Below are positions 33,081 to 43,741 of a stretch of 64,000 bases of DNA, piece by piece. Made by a program: the position numbers and the translations under genes. Under the pieces are notes generated by a model. The model was not told the DNA's origin. It worked only from the letters and a program-made list of their open reading frames with translations, and made no database searches. Position 1 is the first letter of the stretch; every line of letters begins with the position of its first letter. The stretch comes from Lantana camara (Eukaryota > Streptophyta > Magnoliopsida > Lamiales > Verbenaceae): NCBI GenBank assembly GCA_037501455.1, contig CM074862.1, positions 62,031,501 through 62,095,500 on the forward strand, read 5' to 3'.

Positions 33081-35701
33081 TGTAGCACCCCAATACGTAA
33101 GGATGCCACACCCCCGCACTATAGGTCAATCCACATACGAAACGGGCAATCCGTACATGAACTAACCTATAGCGAACGGGTGACAATGCAATAAAACGAC
33201 AAGCTAGGCGGGGCTAACACCAAACCAAGCTTTGAATTAAATGATAACATAAAAGAATGTAAATAAATGTTTCCACTAGTCAAGTACAATTCATGATAAC
33301 ATATACAATTTTCCTTACATGCATATCAATACATTATCATCTTCACTAAACATAACAATTAACAATAACAACAATAAATGAAATGCACTCTGCTTGACTC
33401 GAATGCAATGACTGGACTGGACTCATTTCCCCCCCTAGCACACACCTGCAAGAACCTGAAAGGTGGAGGCGTCAGTCTATGGAAGACTGAGTGAGGGGGC
33501 ATTAATATATATTAACGCAAGTAACATGTAAGTTATAACCTCGGGTAAGGTTTTATAACAATAATAATACAAGTACAAGAATAGCAAGGAACTCGCCCGA
33601 GATTACAAATATCAAGTTAACACGATAATCACTTTATTATAACCATCAGTGGCCCTGGCGAGGGGCATGCACGATCTCCAACCAACCTCGACAGTGAACG
33701 AGAATTACACTTTCATTTAATTAGGTTATCACACAAGTCATTATAGTGCACAGATCAATAACACGAAATTCTCCTTTCTCCAATGGTGGTGGGTTTGCAA
33801 GGCCCGAACCACCCACGATATCACGTTGCACGTCGGGAACATGACTCCCACGTACGGGACTCCTTCCTCCACCAAACCTCCTGGTGGATTCAGGGGGCAT
33901 CCCCACGGTTTGAGAGAGGCGTGTGAGTTACCCGTCAGCCCTACACTTTCCCGGTTGGCTCAAACACTCACTCTCGGGCCCATAATACACGATACACGAT
34001 AATTCGCCAAACACGATCACGGTTCAATCACGATAACACGATACACGGCTTGCTTGTAACACGACACATGACTTGCTTGTCATGAACATGACTTACTTTC
34101 AAGGAACACGGTTACCTTTAAAGAACACGACTTGATAGTTTACAAACACTTGTAAATATATATATGTTTATACCGTTTGGCCCAAAAGTCACATAAGGTT
34201 ATACGGGTTCTAAGTAACTAACAATTAAACTTCACCTGACAGGCGACACGATGACTCATGGATGCATGAACGTGCTCAGTTGACCACAATCTCCTCCTCG
34301 GGAGAGTAACTGGACAAGAAACAGGACATGGTGTACTTGTGAGACAATAACTCATCAATGTTACAAAATAGGATGCACGGCTTAATTCTACAACGAGATG
34401 ACATGCGTTCACGAATGTAGCACGATATATTCATATTATGACATGAAATTGATCATATAATAGCATGCTGGGGTTAGTTAAAGGTAAAGAAAAAGGAATG
34501 GAATTTCAAATTTAGTGCAAAAACTTTACTGCCTCTCCAGGGGTCTGGGAACGGCCGTTCCGGCCCTTAGTTCAAAATGGGAAGGGCAGTTCCCAGCTAC
34601 TCGCAGTGGCTCCCCGAAGATGGGAACGGCCGTTCCGGCTTACAAGCCAAAACGGGAAGGGCCGTTCCCACCCTCGCCGCCATGCACATTATTCAAATCT
34701 ATGGGAACGGCCGTTCCCCAATTACAAAGGGAACGAGAAGGGTCGTTCCCGTTTTACAGAAGATGCAGAACATAGCAGCAGAAACAGGGGAGCTCGAATT
34801 CAACAACAAAACTTCATAAATACTTATAACTTCACCTCCAAATGCAAGAATTCATGAAAGTAACATATATTCATGCTTAAGGTATAATAAAAACCAATAT
34901 GAACACATAAATCATGCCTTGATCACCATAATTACCAACTTTAGCTCACATATGAACTTACCATATAATCTCATAACTTTCAAGATTTATGCATGAAATT
35001 CAAGGTTAAAACTTAGAATCATGCTTGCAACAACCAAACACAAGTTATTCCATCAAGATCATAACCCTAGCTTCAAGTTCTAATTCAAGAATTCATGAAA
35101 ATATCCATGTCTACCTTGAAGGAAGAAGTTGAGATGCAAGAAGATGAAGAGGAATAGTTGAGCCCCAAACATGAAATTTCCTAGGAAACTTGGATGAAAT
35201 CACAAGAATCACTTCTTCTTCCTTGAGGTTGTGTGTCGGCAGAGAGAGAAGGGAGCAAAGTTGTGTATGTTTTTGATGAAGAACGAGATGAAGATTGGAG
35301 AAGAGATGCATATATCGATATATCTCTTAGGGAAATATGGTAATTGCTATTAAATCCTCCCAAGATACAAGTCATGCAATTAGGTATGCCAAGTTTGGAA
35401 ATTGATCAATTTGGTCCAAACCATTTTCATGCAATTTAGTCCACCAATTTAAATAAACGATCAATCAAGGGCAATTAAGTAATTAAATCGTTTTTAGCAA
35501 TTAATTCGTGTAACAAATGAATCCAATTCATGCCGTAATGCTCAAATTGATACATATTTCACATAATCATATTGAAATATAATTTATATAATTTATCATA
35601 AAATGAAGGAATTTAATAAATGAAGAAATTAAAATTGAATCCTAACCCTTAGAATCACACGTGTCGTACGTACCTGGAAAGCCGGAAATTGGGGCGTTAC
35701 A
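33081..35701 (-). repeat. Element B 3' LTR (2621 bp)
   Basis: It starts TGTAGCACCCCAATACG and ends GGGGCGTTACA in + orientation, immediately followed by the polypurine tract. It carries a six-unit palindrome array at 34547-34750. No gene is seen. Confidence 0.9.
34547..34750 (-). promoter_or_regulatory. 16-bp palindrome array in element B 3' LTR
   Basis: Six units start at 34547, 34579, 34622, 34654, 34703 and 34735 (spacing 32-43-32-49-32). Odd units are GGGAA-CGGCCG-TTCCC, with the last base changed to G in units 1 and 3. Even units are variants such as GGGAA-GGGCCG-TTCCC. Each pair therefore has one fully palindromic and one modified member. The twin array in the 5' LTR has the same spacing. 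Confidence 0.85.
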
Positions 35702-35702
35702 A

Positions 35703-35718
35703 TTCTCTCCCCCTTAAG
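35703..35718 (-). promoter_or_regulatory. Element B polypurine tract
   Basis: On the minus strand CTTAAGGGGGAGAGAA directly precedes the 3' LTR start TGTAACGCCCC. This is the priming site for plus-strand DNA in LTR elements. Confidence 0.75.
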
Positions 35719-36165
35719 AGAATCCGTCCTCGGATTCACCGTTCCGTGTTCACCCCACGCGGGTTGGCCGTTCCCCGTCAGGGATTAGTCCGAAAGAGGT
35801 CTTCAATCCACGAAGTTCCTTGCAATGCGGTTAAATCACGACCCTCAACTCTCCGGGATTCTAAACACTCGCGAGAAAATCTAACCTTTCACTAGAACAA
35901 GTTGCCAAATAAGAATGAGAGTGCCCCGTCTCTCTAAGAAACAACGAGAGAACCCCGTCTCTCGCACAAGTATCAAGAGAACCCCATCTCTTGACTAACA
36001 AAATAACCCAACTACCAAGAAATTAAAGGTAACAATAATGAAATATATGATGCACGTGATATGCATGTTCAAGTGGTACTGTTCACCGTGGATCGAAATT
36101 CTTCGTTGTGATAGTTCGGTTGAACGCTTGATCCTTTAGATTATTGACTGGGCTCGCTCTCCCCC

Positions 36166-36198
36166 CTTAAGAAAGAAAATTTTATTTTCTTTCTTAAG
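36166..36198. other. Perfect hairpin in element B internal domain
   Basis: The arms CTTAAGAAAGAAAAT and its exact reverse complement are separated by TTT. The left arm is preceded by CCCCC, so the minus strand reads AAGGGGGGAGAG here, much like the true polypurine tract. It may be a relic of a second polypurine tract or of an internal rearrangement. Confidence 0.7.
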
Positions 36199-36538
36199 CC
36201 TTCCGAAGTCCGGAGTGGATGTTCAAATGTTCACACTTGACTCTATTCGGCAAAACTGGATGGATGTTTGCTAACAAGAATCACGAAATTATGTATACCG
36301 GTTAAGATGTCAATGCACGTGTCACACTTAGAAGCAATTTAAAGAGGCAAAATATAACAATTAATTTCACAAGATTCACGTAGACACGTTGATCACATAA
36401 ATTTCAAGGCACATAAGGTCATGCAGGGAGAAATTAATGACTAGAATGAATGCAATACATAAATTATCAAATACTTTCCTACGCCGTACGACCTGGACTT
36501 GACACGACCCGACACTAGAACCTTGGTTTCGCAAGCGG

Positions 36539-36550
36539 GCTCTGATACCA
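36539..36550 (-). promoter_or_regulatory. Element B primer-binding site (tRNA-iMet type)
   Basis: The minus strand reads TGGTATCAGAGC seven bases inside the 5' LTR end (36558). This is the usual complement of the initiator Met-tRNA 3' end. It fixes the element's orientation. Confidence 0.88.
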
Positions 36551-36557
36551 CCTTAGA

Positions 36558-39289
36558 TGTAGCACCCCAATACGTAAGGATGCCACACCCCCACACTATA
36601 GGTCAATCCACATACGAAATGGGCAATCCATACATGAACTAACCTATAGCGAACGGGTGACAATGCAATAAAACGACAAGCTAGGCGGGGCTAACACCAA
36701 ACCAAGCTTTGAATTAAATGATAACATAAAAGAATGTAAATAAATGTTTCCACTGGTCAAGTACAATTCATGATACCGTATACAATTTTCCTTACATGCA
36801 TATCAATACATTATCATCTTCACTAAACAAAACAATTAACAATAACAACAATAAATGAAAAACATCGTGCTTGACTCAAATTCAATGACCGGACTGGACT
36901 TATTTTCCCGCCTAGCACATACCTGCAAGAACCTGAAAGGTGGAGGCGTCAGTCTATGGAAGACTGAGTGAGGGAGCATAAATATATATTAGCGCAAGTA
37001 ACATGCAAGTTATAACCTCGGGTAAGGTTTTATAACAATAATAATATAAGTACAAGAATAGCAAGGAACTCGCCCGAGATTACAACTATCAAGTTAACAC
37101 GATAATCACTTTATTACAACCATCAGTGGCCTTGGCGAGGGGCGTGCACGATCTCCAACCAACCTCGACAGTGAATGAGAATTACACTTTCATTCAATTA
37201 GGTTATCACACAAGTCATTATAGTGCACACGATCAATATCACAAAATTCTCCTTTCTCCAATGGTGGTGGGTTTGCAAGGCCCGAACCACCCACGATATC
37301 ACGTTGCACGTCGGGAACATGACTCCCACTACGGGACTCCTTCCTCAACCAAACCTTCTGGTGGATTCAGGGGGCATCCCCACAGTTTGAGAGAGGTGTG
37401 TGAGTTACCCGTCAGCCCTATGCTTTCCCGGTTGGCTCAAACACTCACTCTCGGGCCCATAATACACGATACACGATAATTCGCCAAACACGATCACCGT
37501 TCAATCACGATAACACGATACACGGCTTGCTTGTAATACGATACACGACTTGCTTGTCATGAACATGACTTACTTTCAAGGAACACGGTTACCTTTAAAG
37601 AACACGACTTGATAGTTTAGAAACACTTGTAAATATATATATGTTTATACCGTTTGGCCCAAAAGTCACATAAGGTTATACGGGTTCTAAGTAACTAGCA
37701 ATTAAACCTCACCTGACAGGCGACACGATGACTCATGGATGCGTGAACGTGCTCAGTTGACCACAATCTCCTCATAGGGAGAGTAACTGGACAAGAAACA
37801 AGACATGGTGTACTTGTGAGACAATAACTCATCAATGTTACCAAATAGGACGCACAACTTAATTCTACAACGAGAAGACATGCGTTCACGAATATAGCAC
37901 GATATATTCATATTATGACATGAAATTGATCATATAATAGCATGTTGGGGTTAGTTAAAGGTAAAGAAAAAGGAATGGAATTTCACATTTTATGCAGAAA
38001 CTTTACTGCCTCTCCAGGGGTCTGGGAACGACCGTTCCGGCCCTTAGTTCAAAATGGGAAGGGCCGTTCCCAGCTACCCGAAGTGGCTCCCCGAAGATGG
38101 GAACGGCCGTTCCGGTTTACAAGCCAAAACGGGAAGGGCCGTTCCCGCCCTCGCCGCCATGCACATTATTCAAATCTATGGGAACGGCCGTTCCCCAATT
38201 ACAAAGGGAACAGGAAGGGTCGTTCCCCGTTTTACAGAAGATGCAGAACATAGCAACAGAAACAGGGGAGCTCGAATTCAACAACAAAACTTCATAAATA
38301 CTTATAACTTCACCTCCAAATGCAAGAATTCATGAAAGTAACATATATTCATGCTTAAGGTATAATAAAAACCAATATGAACACATAAATCATGCCTTGA
38401 TCACCATAATTACCAACTTTAGCTCACATATGAACTTACCATATAATCTCATAATTTTCAAGATTTATGCATGAAATTCAAGGTTAAAACTTAGAATCAT
38501 GCTTGGAATAACCAAACACAAGTTATTCCATCAAGATCATAACCCTAGCTTCAAGTTCTAATTCAAGAATTCATGAAAATATCCATGTCTACCTTGAAGG
38601 AAGAAGATGAGATGCAAGAAGATGAAGAGGAATGGTTGAGCCCCAAACATGAAATTTCCTAGGAAACATGGATGAAATCACAAGAATCACTTTTTCTTCC
38701 TTGAGGTTGTGTGTCGGCAGAGAGAGAATGGAGTAAAGTTGTGTATGTTTTTTATGAAGAATGAGATGAAGATTGGAGAAGAGATGCATATATCGATATA
38801 TCTCTTAGGGAAATATGGTAATTGCTATTAAATCCTCCCAAGATACAAGTCATGCAATTAGGTATGCCAAGTTTGGAAATTGATCAATTTGGTCCAAACC
38901 ATTTTCATGCAATTTAGTCCACAAATTTAAATAAACGATCAATCAAGGGCAATTAATTGCTAAAAATGATTTAGTCCACCAATTCATGCAATTTAAATAC
39001 ACGAATTAATTGCTAAAAATGATTTAGTCCACCAATTTAAATAAACGATCGATCAAGGGCAATGAAGCAATTAAATCGTTTTTAGCAATTAATTCGTGTA
39101 ACTAATGAATCCAATTCATGCCGTAATGCTCAAATTGATACATATTTCACATAATCATATTGAAATATAATTTATATAATTTATCATAAAATGAAGGAAT
39201 TTAATAAATGAAGAAATTAAAATTGAATCCTAACCCTCAAAATCACACGTGTCGTACATACCTGGAAAGCCGAAAATTGGGGCGTCACA
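36558..39289 (-). repeat. Element B 5' LTR (2732 bp)
   Basis: The twin of 33081-35701. It is longer by 111 bp because of a complex insertion at about 38950-39066. The palindrome array is at 38024-38227, with units at 38024, 38056, 38099, 38131, 38180 and 38212. Its first core is CGACCG, a CpG-type change from CGGCCG. Confidence 0.9.
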
Positions 39290-39401
39290 ATAAAAATTGA
39301 AATTACATACACATTGAAAGGAAAACAAGTTCGTAACCCTCAAACTCTCACGTGTGGCGTGCATACCTGAACAACTTGAAAATACGGGGCGTCACAAAGT
39401 A

Positions 39402-41723
39402 TGCTCCTCAAACTCGATCTGGAAAAGGCTTATGATAAAATCTCTTAGGGGTTCCTACGGGAGACGCTGCTTTGGTTTGGGTTTCCAACTAAGGTCCTCA
39501 ATCTTATTATGGAGAGTGTCATGGTGATTCGACCTCAAATCCTATGGAACGGAGAACCGATAGAACCTATTCAACCGACTTGTGGGATTCGACAGGGGGA
39601 TCCTTTGTCCCCATACCTCTTTGTCCTTTGCATGGAACGCCTCAACTATATGATTAAAGAGGCGATTATCTCTAAAGATTGGAAGCCTGTCCCGAGCTGT
39701 CGGAAAGGTCCGAAAATCAGCCACCTCCTTTTCGCGGATGATATTGTCCTCTTAGCAAAGGCTTCCCTAGAGTATGCGGGGACTATCAGATCTATTCTTG
39801 ATCATTTTTTTGTAGTGCTTCCGGCCTTAAACTAAGCTTGAATAAATCTAAAGTTTGGTTTGCACCAGCGATAAAATGTGACAGAAGGCAAACAGTCCTT
39901 CGGACACTTGAGAGTGGCAAGACAAAGGCCATCGGCAAGTATCTTGGGGTTAACTTGGGGGACGAAAAACTCTCGAATGCCATATTCATGGAGGTACTCG
40001 AGAAGGTGCAAAAAAGGCTTTCGAATTGGAAAGCGAAATCTCTGACATTGCAGGGCGGATGACCCTCATCCATTCGGTTACATCTGCTATTCCGACGTAT
40101 CAGATGCACACAAGTTGGTTTCCTACAGGTTTTTGTAATAAGCTGGATCAACTCAACCGGAACTTCCTATGGTCGACGGACCCAGAGAAACGTAAGACAC
40201 ACTTGGTGGGTTGGAATAAGGTACTCCGGAAGAAGAGCGAGGGAGGTCTCGGCCTGAAGGAGGCGAGAAAAAGTAATATAAGCATGCTTGCGAAGGTGGG
40301 ATGGAATATCTTGAAAGGAAGAGTTAAGACCTGGTGCAACATCTTTAGTGTGAAATACTTGGATGGTCTTGACATTCTAGATAGCACCACCAAAGTGAAT
40401 GGCTCGCCACTTTGGACAGGGGTAGTGCGAAGCTTGAAGCAGGTCTCCCAAAAAATCAGATGGCTAATCGGGAGTGGCCGGGGCATCTCGCTTTGGGACG
40501 ATGATTAGACTGGAGTAGGCTGCCTGCGGGACTCGACTAGCGCCGTACATCCGGGCGATGAGGAATATCATGTGAGTGACATCATTGACAACAATGGTGT
40601 GTGGAGATTGGACAAACTCTGAACCCAACTACCGACATGGATCACCAAGATCATAACAGAGATCCCAATCCCGCTCAACAGGGAAGTTTGTGATGGCAGA
40701 TATTGGTCTGGTAATTCATCCGGAATCTTCAGTTACAAATACGCTTATGCCGCCTTGAACACCAAAACGACTAACCCTGATAAGTCTTGGAACATGATCT
40801 GGAAGAGTGAGTTACCTAACAAACTCAAAGGATTTCTTTGGCTTCTAAACCATGGTAGTCTTATGTGTAATACGCTTCGGATGGATCGTCATATGACCGA
40901 CGTTGGGAGTTGCCGGTGCTGCCAGGCCTCCCGAGAGGATGTTATCCATATTTTTCGAAACTATAACGCTGCCCGTATGCTATGGGCCAAAGTGGTTGCC
41001 GAGAAGGACTGGACAAAGTTCAACACAGCCTCCGGAGAAGGTTGGTACTTGCAGATTTGGGAGATGAACTGCAGAAACAAAGTGACTCTGGGTGCCAACT
41101 GGAAATGGGTGTTCATTGTTGGGTTGTGGGTTCTTTGGTAACAAATGAACAAGTGGGAGTATCAAGGGAAAAGAGAACCGCTAGGCATCACATTAAACAA
41201 CCTGAAGGAGTTAGTAGCGGACTTGGGGACGCTACAAGAACTGCGGGAGAAAAAGAGGAAACCGGAAACCAATGTGGAATGACAAAGACCCCCCGTGGGA
41301 TGGGTGAAGCTCAATACGAATGGGAGTCTTTTCGGCAATGATAAAAGGGCCACAGCTGGAGGGGTTGTTCGGAATGAGGAAGGGATGTGGATATTTGGCT
41401 TTGCTATCAAAGTGATGACCCCGGATATCGTGGTGGCTGAGATTATGGGCGTCCGGGAAGGCCTGCGGCTGGCTTGGGAGCACCGGTTTAGAAATGTGGA
41501 GGTGGAGAGTGACTCCAAAGTGGTGGTAGATTTGATCAACGAGGCGGACGTCAAGGAGCACCCGCTCAGGTTATTGATTGAGGACTGTAGAGAGCTTATA
41601 CGGAAACCATGGAACTGCAAGTTACAACATGTTCACCGGGAAGGAAATTCTCTTGCCGACAGGATGGCCAAGAAACGGCAGCATATGCAAATGGATCGCT
41701 GCGTCTGGGAGAGTTCAGTTTGA
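39402..41723 (+). pseudogene. LINE-2 ORF2, 3' half: RT palm, zf-RVT, RNase H
   Basis: It resumes the reading cut at 30147: MLLKLDLEKAYDKIS, then a stop, then GIRQGDPLSPYLFVLCMERL and LLFADDIVLLAKA (39509-39835). Next come YLGVNLGDEKLSN (39838-40062) and the thumb and connection region to GRGISLWDDD (40026-40508). A zf-RVT-like block follows, GFLWLLNHGSLMCN...CRCCQASREDVIHIF (40755-41141). The RNase H domain (41295-41723) opens VKLNTNGS, where active enzymes have LNTDGS, so a catalytic Asp is lost. It also has EIMGVREGLRLAW, VESDSK and HREGNSLADRMAK. At least five stops or frame changes show decay. The A-tail follows at 41760. Confidence 0.87.
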
Positions 41724-41899
41724 GTTTTTTTTTTTAGGCCTTTGCCATTGCTTTTGCACAAAAAAAAAAAAAAATAATAAAATAAACAAATTTTTATAAT
41801 TGAGCGTCTAAGTTTATATAAAATAAATTAAGAATATTTATAAAATATCTAAATAGATATGCTATTATTTTTTTAAATATAAAACGAGGTGCTTCATAT

Positions 41900-41960
41900 C
41901 AATCAATCAATCTATCTATCTATCTCTCTCTCTATATATATATATGTATGTATGTATATA
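41900..41960. repeat. Compound microsatellite
   Basis: ATCA, ATCT, CT, AT and GTAT repeats in succession, directly left of the second foldback element. Confidence 0.85.
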
Positions 41961-42690
41961 TGGCAAAAATGCAAAATCAATTCGGTAAGTTTTTTATTTT
42001 GGCAATTTAGTTTTGTCGGAATCCTGTTTTGCAGTAATGTCCTATAACTTTCAAAAATTTGTAATGTTGGTCCGATTTTCATCGGAAAATCAATTTGTCG
42101 TCGGAAATTTTTACGTGACAACCACGTCAGCAACTGAATTGGGAAAAATACCGACTCAATAAAATGCTGGCTCAGGAAATGCAAAATTAGTCCTTTAAGT
42201 TTTCCATTTTGGAAAATTTAGTCCGGTCTGTATTATCATTTGCATTTAAGACACATAACTTTCAAAACTTTGCAATGTATGTTAGATTTTCTACAAAAAA
42301 TTAATTTGTCTACGTAAACGTTTTCGACGATCAATTAATTATCCAGAGAAAATCAGACATACATTATAAAATTTTAAAATTTATGGGTCTTAATTGCAAA
42401 AGGTAATACTAACAGGACCAAAAATTTCAAACCGAAAAACTTACACAACCAATTTTTTGTTTTTTTTATTTTATCTAGCATTTTCTCCAATTTATTGAGT
42501 CAGTATTTACCCAATTTATATTGCTGGTGTGACTGCCACAGAGACATTTTTGGTGACATTATAATTTTCCAGCAAAAATGGGACCAACATTACAAATTTT
42601 TTAAAGTTATAGGACTTAATTGTAAAATAGAATTCTTGCTGGACTAAATTGTCAAAATGAAAAACTTATAGGACCAAATTTACATTTATA
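41961..42690. mobile_element. Palindromic foldback element, copy 2
   Basis: Same family as 21252-21978. It opens GGCAAAAATGCAAAAT and carries TTTTGGCAATTTAG, GTCCTATAACTTTCAAAAAT and GTTGGTCCGATTTTC; the right half mirrors these (GGGACCAACATTACAAA, AAAGTTATAGGACTTAATTG, CTAAATTGTCAAAATGAAAA). A central nested palindrome (about 42180-42450) is present as in copy 1. The copies differ by many substitutions, so the family is old. Non-coding. Confidence 0.7.
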
Positions 42691-42930
42691 TATATGAACT
42701 AATAAAAAAATCTCACCAATTATTAAAAAATATTAATTTTTAGATTAATCTATCAAATCAAAAAATTAAAATCATATGTATGAACAAAATATTATCTATC
42801 AAATACTATAAATATATAATTGAGGTAAAATCTCTAGTGATGCTATGCTTGGCTTTATAGTTACAAGCTAACGTACGTAAACGCACATATTTGAGGATGT
42901 TTATTACTCTTTATTGTTAATCCTTTTTGA

Positions 42931-43116
42931 TCAACGGGCAGTTGGATCAAGTGGATAAGAGTTTGAGTTTACTTAAGCAAGGTTTTGGGTTCGAACCTTG
43001 TGGATGTAAAAAACTAGAGGTCCCCGTAATAAATATCTTTAGCTACCTCGGGAGATTAGTCCTTTATTTAATTGGGTGTGGGAAACTATAAGAGATCAAA
43101 AAAAAAAAAAAAAAAA
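42931..43116 (+). mobile_element. tRNA-derived SINE with perfect 14-bp TSD
   Basis: GTTAATCCTTTTTG occurs exactly at 42917-42930 and 43117-43130. The body opens with an A-box-like TTGGATCAAGTGG and has a B box GGTTCGAACC at about 42989. It then has a tRNA-unrelated part (GAGGTCCCC..., CCTCGGGAGATTAG) and ends in an 18-base A run. This is the classic layout of a plant SINE, and the perfect TSD suggests a fairly recent insertion. Confidence 0.9.
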
Positions 43117-43130
43117 GTTAATCCTTTTTG

Positions 43131-43741
43131 GGTTTTATAGTTCTTCCAAAGTTTTTGAGTCGTGTTTAACGATTTAAGTGTAAAATTCTCCTCATTAATA
43201 ATAATTTTATACTTAAATATTAAAACTTAAGACTTAATTAAAGTATTATAATACCAAACTGATTAGCTACCCCACTTACATTTTTAACATAGGCAATCAT
43301 GTGATTTTTATTTGAGATAAATTTGAGACTGACGTGGCAATTAAATGTCGCGCGGTTAATCTTTTCCATGAAATAGTCATTTTTTTTAGCATTTTCATTA
43401 TTTGTACATGTTCATAATGTAAAAAATGCACTCACAAGGTCCAATTCCAAAACCTAAAAAATGGTAAATAAATTCAATCAAATAATACTTTGATAAAAAC
43501 GATAACAGTAATTAAAAGAAGGGGATAGAAGATGATGAAAAAAAATATATTAAGGGGAGATGGCAATTTACAAAATAAGTGAAATTATTCTTATAACTAC
43601 GTTAAAGCACATGAAATCCAGTTGCAATTCATCCTTTATTTTACTTGTTCCAATATGAAAAATGAAATACATTCCATAATAATGGCACAATACAAACTAT
43701 TCCATTTTTATTAACCTTAGAACATCTGAATAGATCATTAA
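43131..43741. other. AT-rich region downstream of the inhibitor gene
   Basis: No gene is seen. The right part (about 43560-43741) is likely 3' UTR of the minus-strand inhibitor gene. Confidence 0.4.

Larger units (their letters stand above)
35702..36557 (-). other. Element B internal domain (856 bp, non-coding)
   Basis: In element order (right to left) it holds the primer-binding site, a perfect 15-bp-arm hairpin (36166-36198), repeated GAGAG...CTCTC stem words (35917-35993), and the polypurine tract. No ORF has a recognisable domain. The half next to the polypurine tract is clearly related to element E at 60566-60910, with shared phrases CCCACGCGGGTT, CCCCGT(C/T)AGG and TAAACACTCG. Confidence 0.8.
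33081..39289 (-). mobile_element. Element B: non-coding LTR retroelement (LARD-like) nested in LTR-A
   Basis: ATAAA flanks both ends (33076-33080 and 39290-39294), a perfect 5-bp TSD. Two LTRs in direct order (33081-35701 and 36558-39289) enclose only 856 bp. The element points leftwards. It has a tRNA-iMet-type primer-binding site and a polypurine tract but no gag, pro, RT or integrase, so it must have used another element's enzymes. By eye the LTRs differ at a few percent of sites, plus one 111-bp insertion in the 5' LTR. The short ORFs over the GC palindromes are not genes. Confidence 0.9.
30148..39396 (-). mobile_element. Solo LTR-A in LINE-2, interrupted by element B
   Basis: On the + strand it begins TGTAGCACCC (30148) and ends GGGGCGTCACA (39396), so the LTR points leftwards (TGTGACGCCCC... 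on the minus strand). AAGTA lies on both sides (30143-30147 and 39397-39401), a clean 5-bp TSD interrupting LINE-2 within the RT. After removing element B (33081-39289) and its TSD, the LTR is about 3.0 kb: 30148-33080 plus 39295-39396. No internal region or second LTR-A exists, so it is a solo LTR. It carries a palindrome array at 32161-32283. Confidence 0.88.
26386..41786 (+). mobile_element. LINE-2: L1-type retrotransposon split by nested LTR elements
   Basis: The order is a short 5' leader, ORF1 with DUF4283 and zinc knuckle, ORF2 with endonuclease and RT start, a nested insertion at 30148-39396, RT continued, zf-RVT, RNase H, and an A-run tail at about 41760-41774. CAAATTTTTTAT (26374-26385) and CAAATTTTTAT (41787-41797) are a probable, imperfect TSD. 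Without the insertion the element would be about 6.15 kb, a normal full length for a plant LINE. Several stops and frameshifts make it inactive. Confidence 0.8.

Noticed and set aside
34547..34750. CRISPR-like look of repeated palindromes with spacers
   Set aside because: A plant LTR context, spacers of only 16-33 bp, no cas genes, and the same array in both LTRs of a retroelement.
34515..34857. Three overlapping ORFs of 80-86 aa over the element B array (also 37942-38335)
   Set aside because: They exist in all three frames only because GC palindromes lack stops. There are no domains and they change between the two LTRs.
42931..43030. A true tRNA gene from the A and B boxes
   Set aside because: No pairing acceptor stem, and it is followed by an unrelated part, an A-tail and a TSD. 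It is a SINE.
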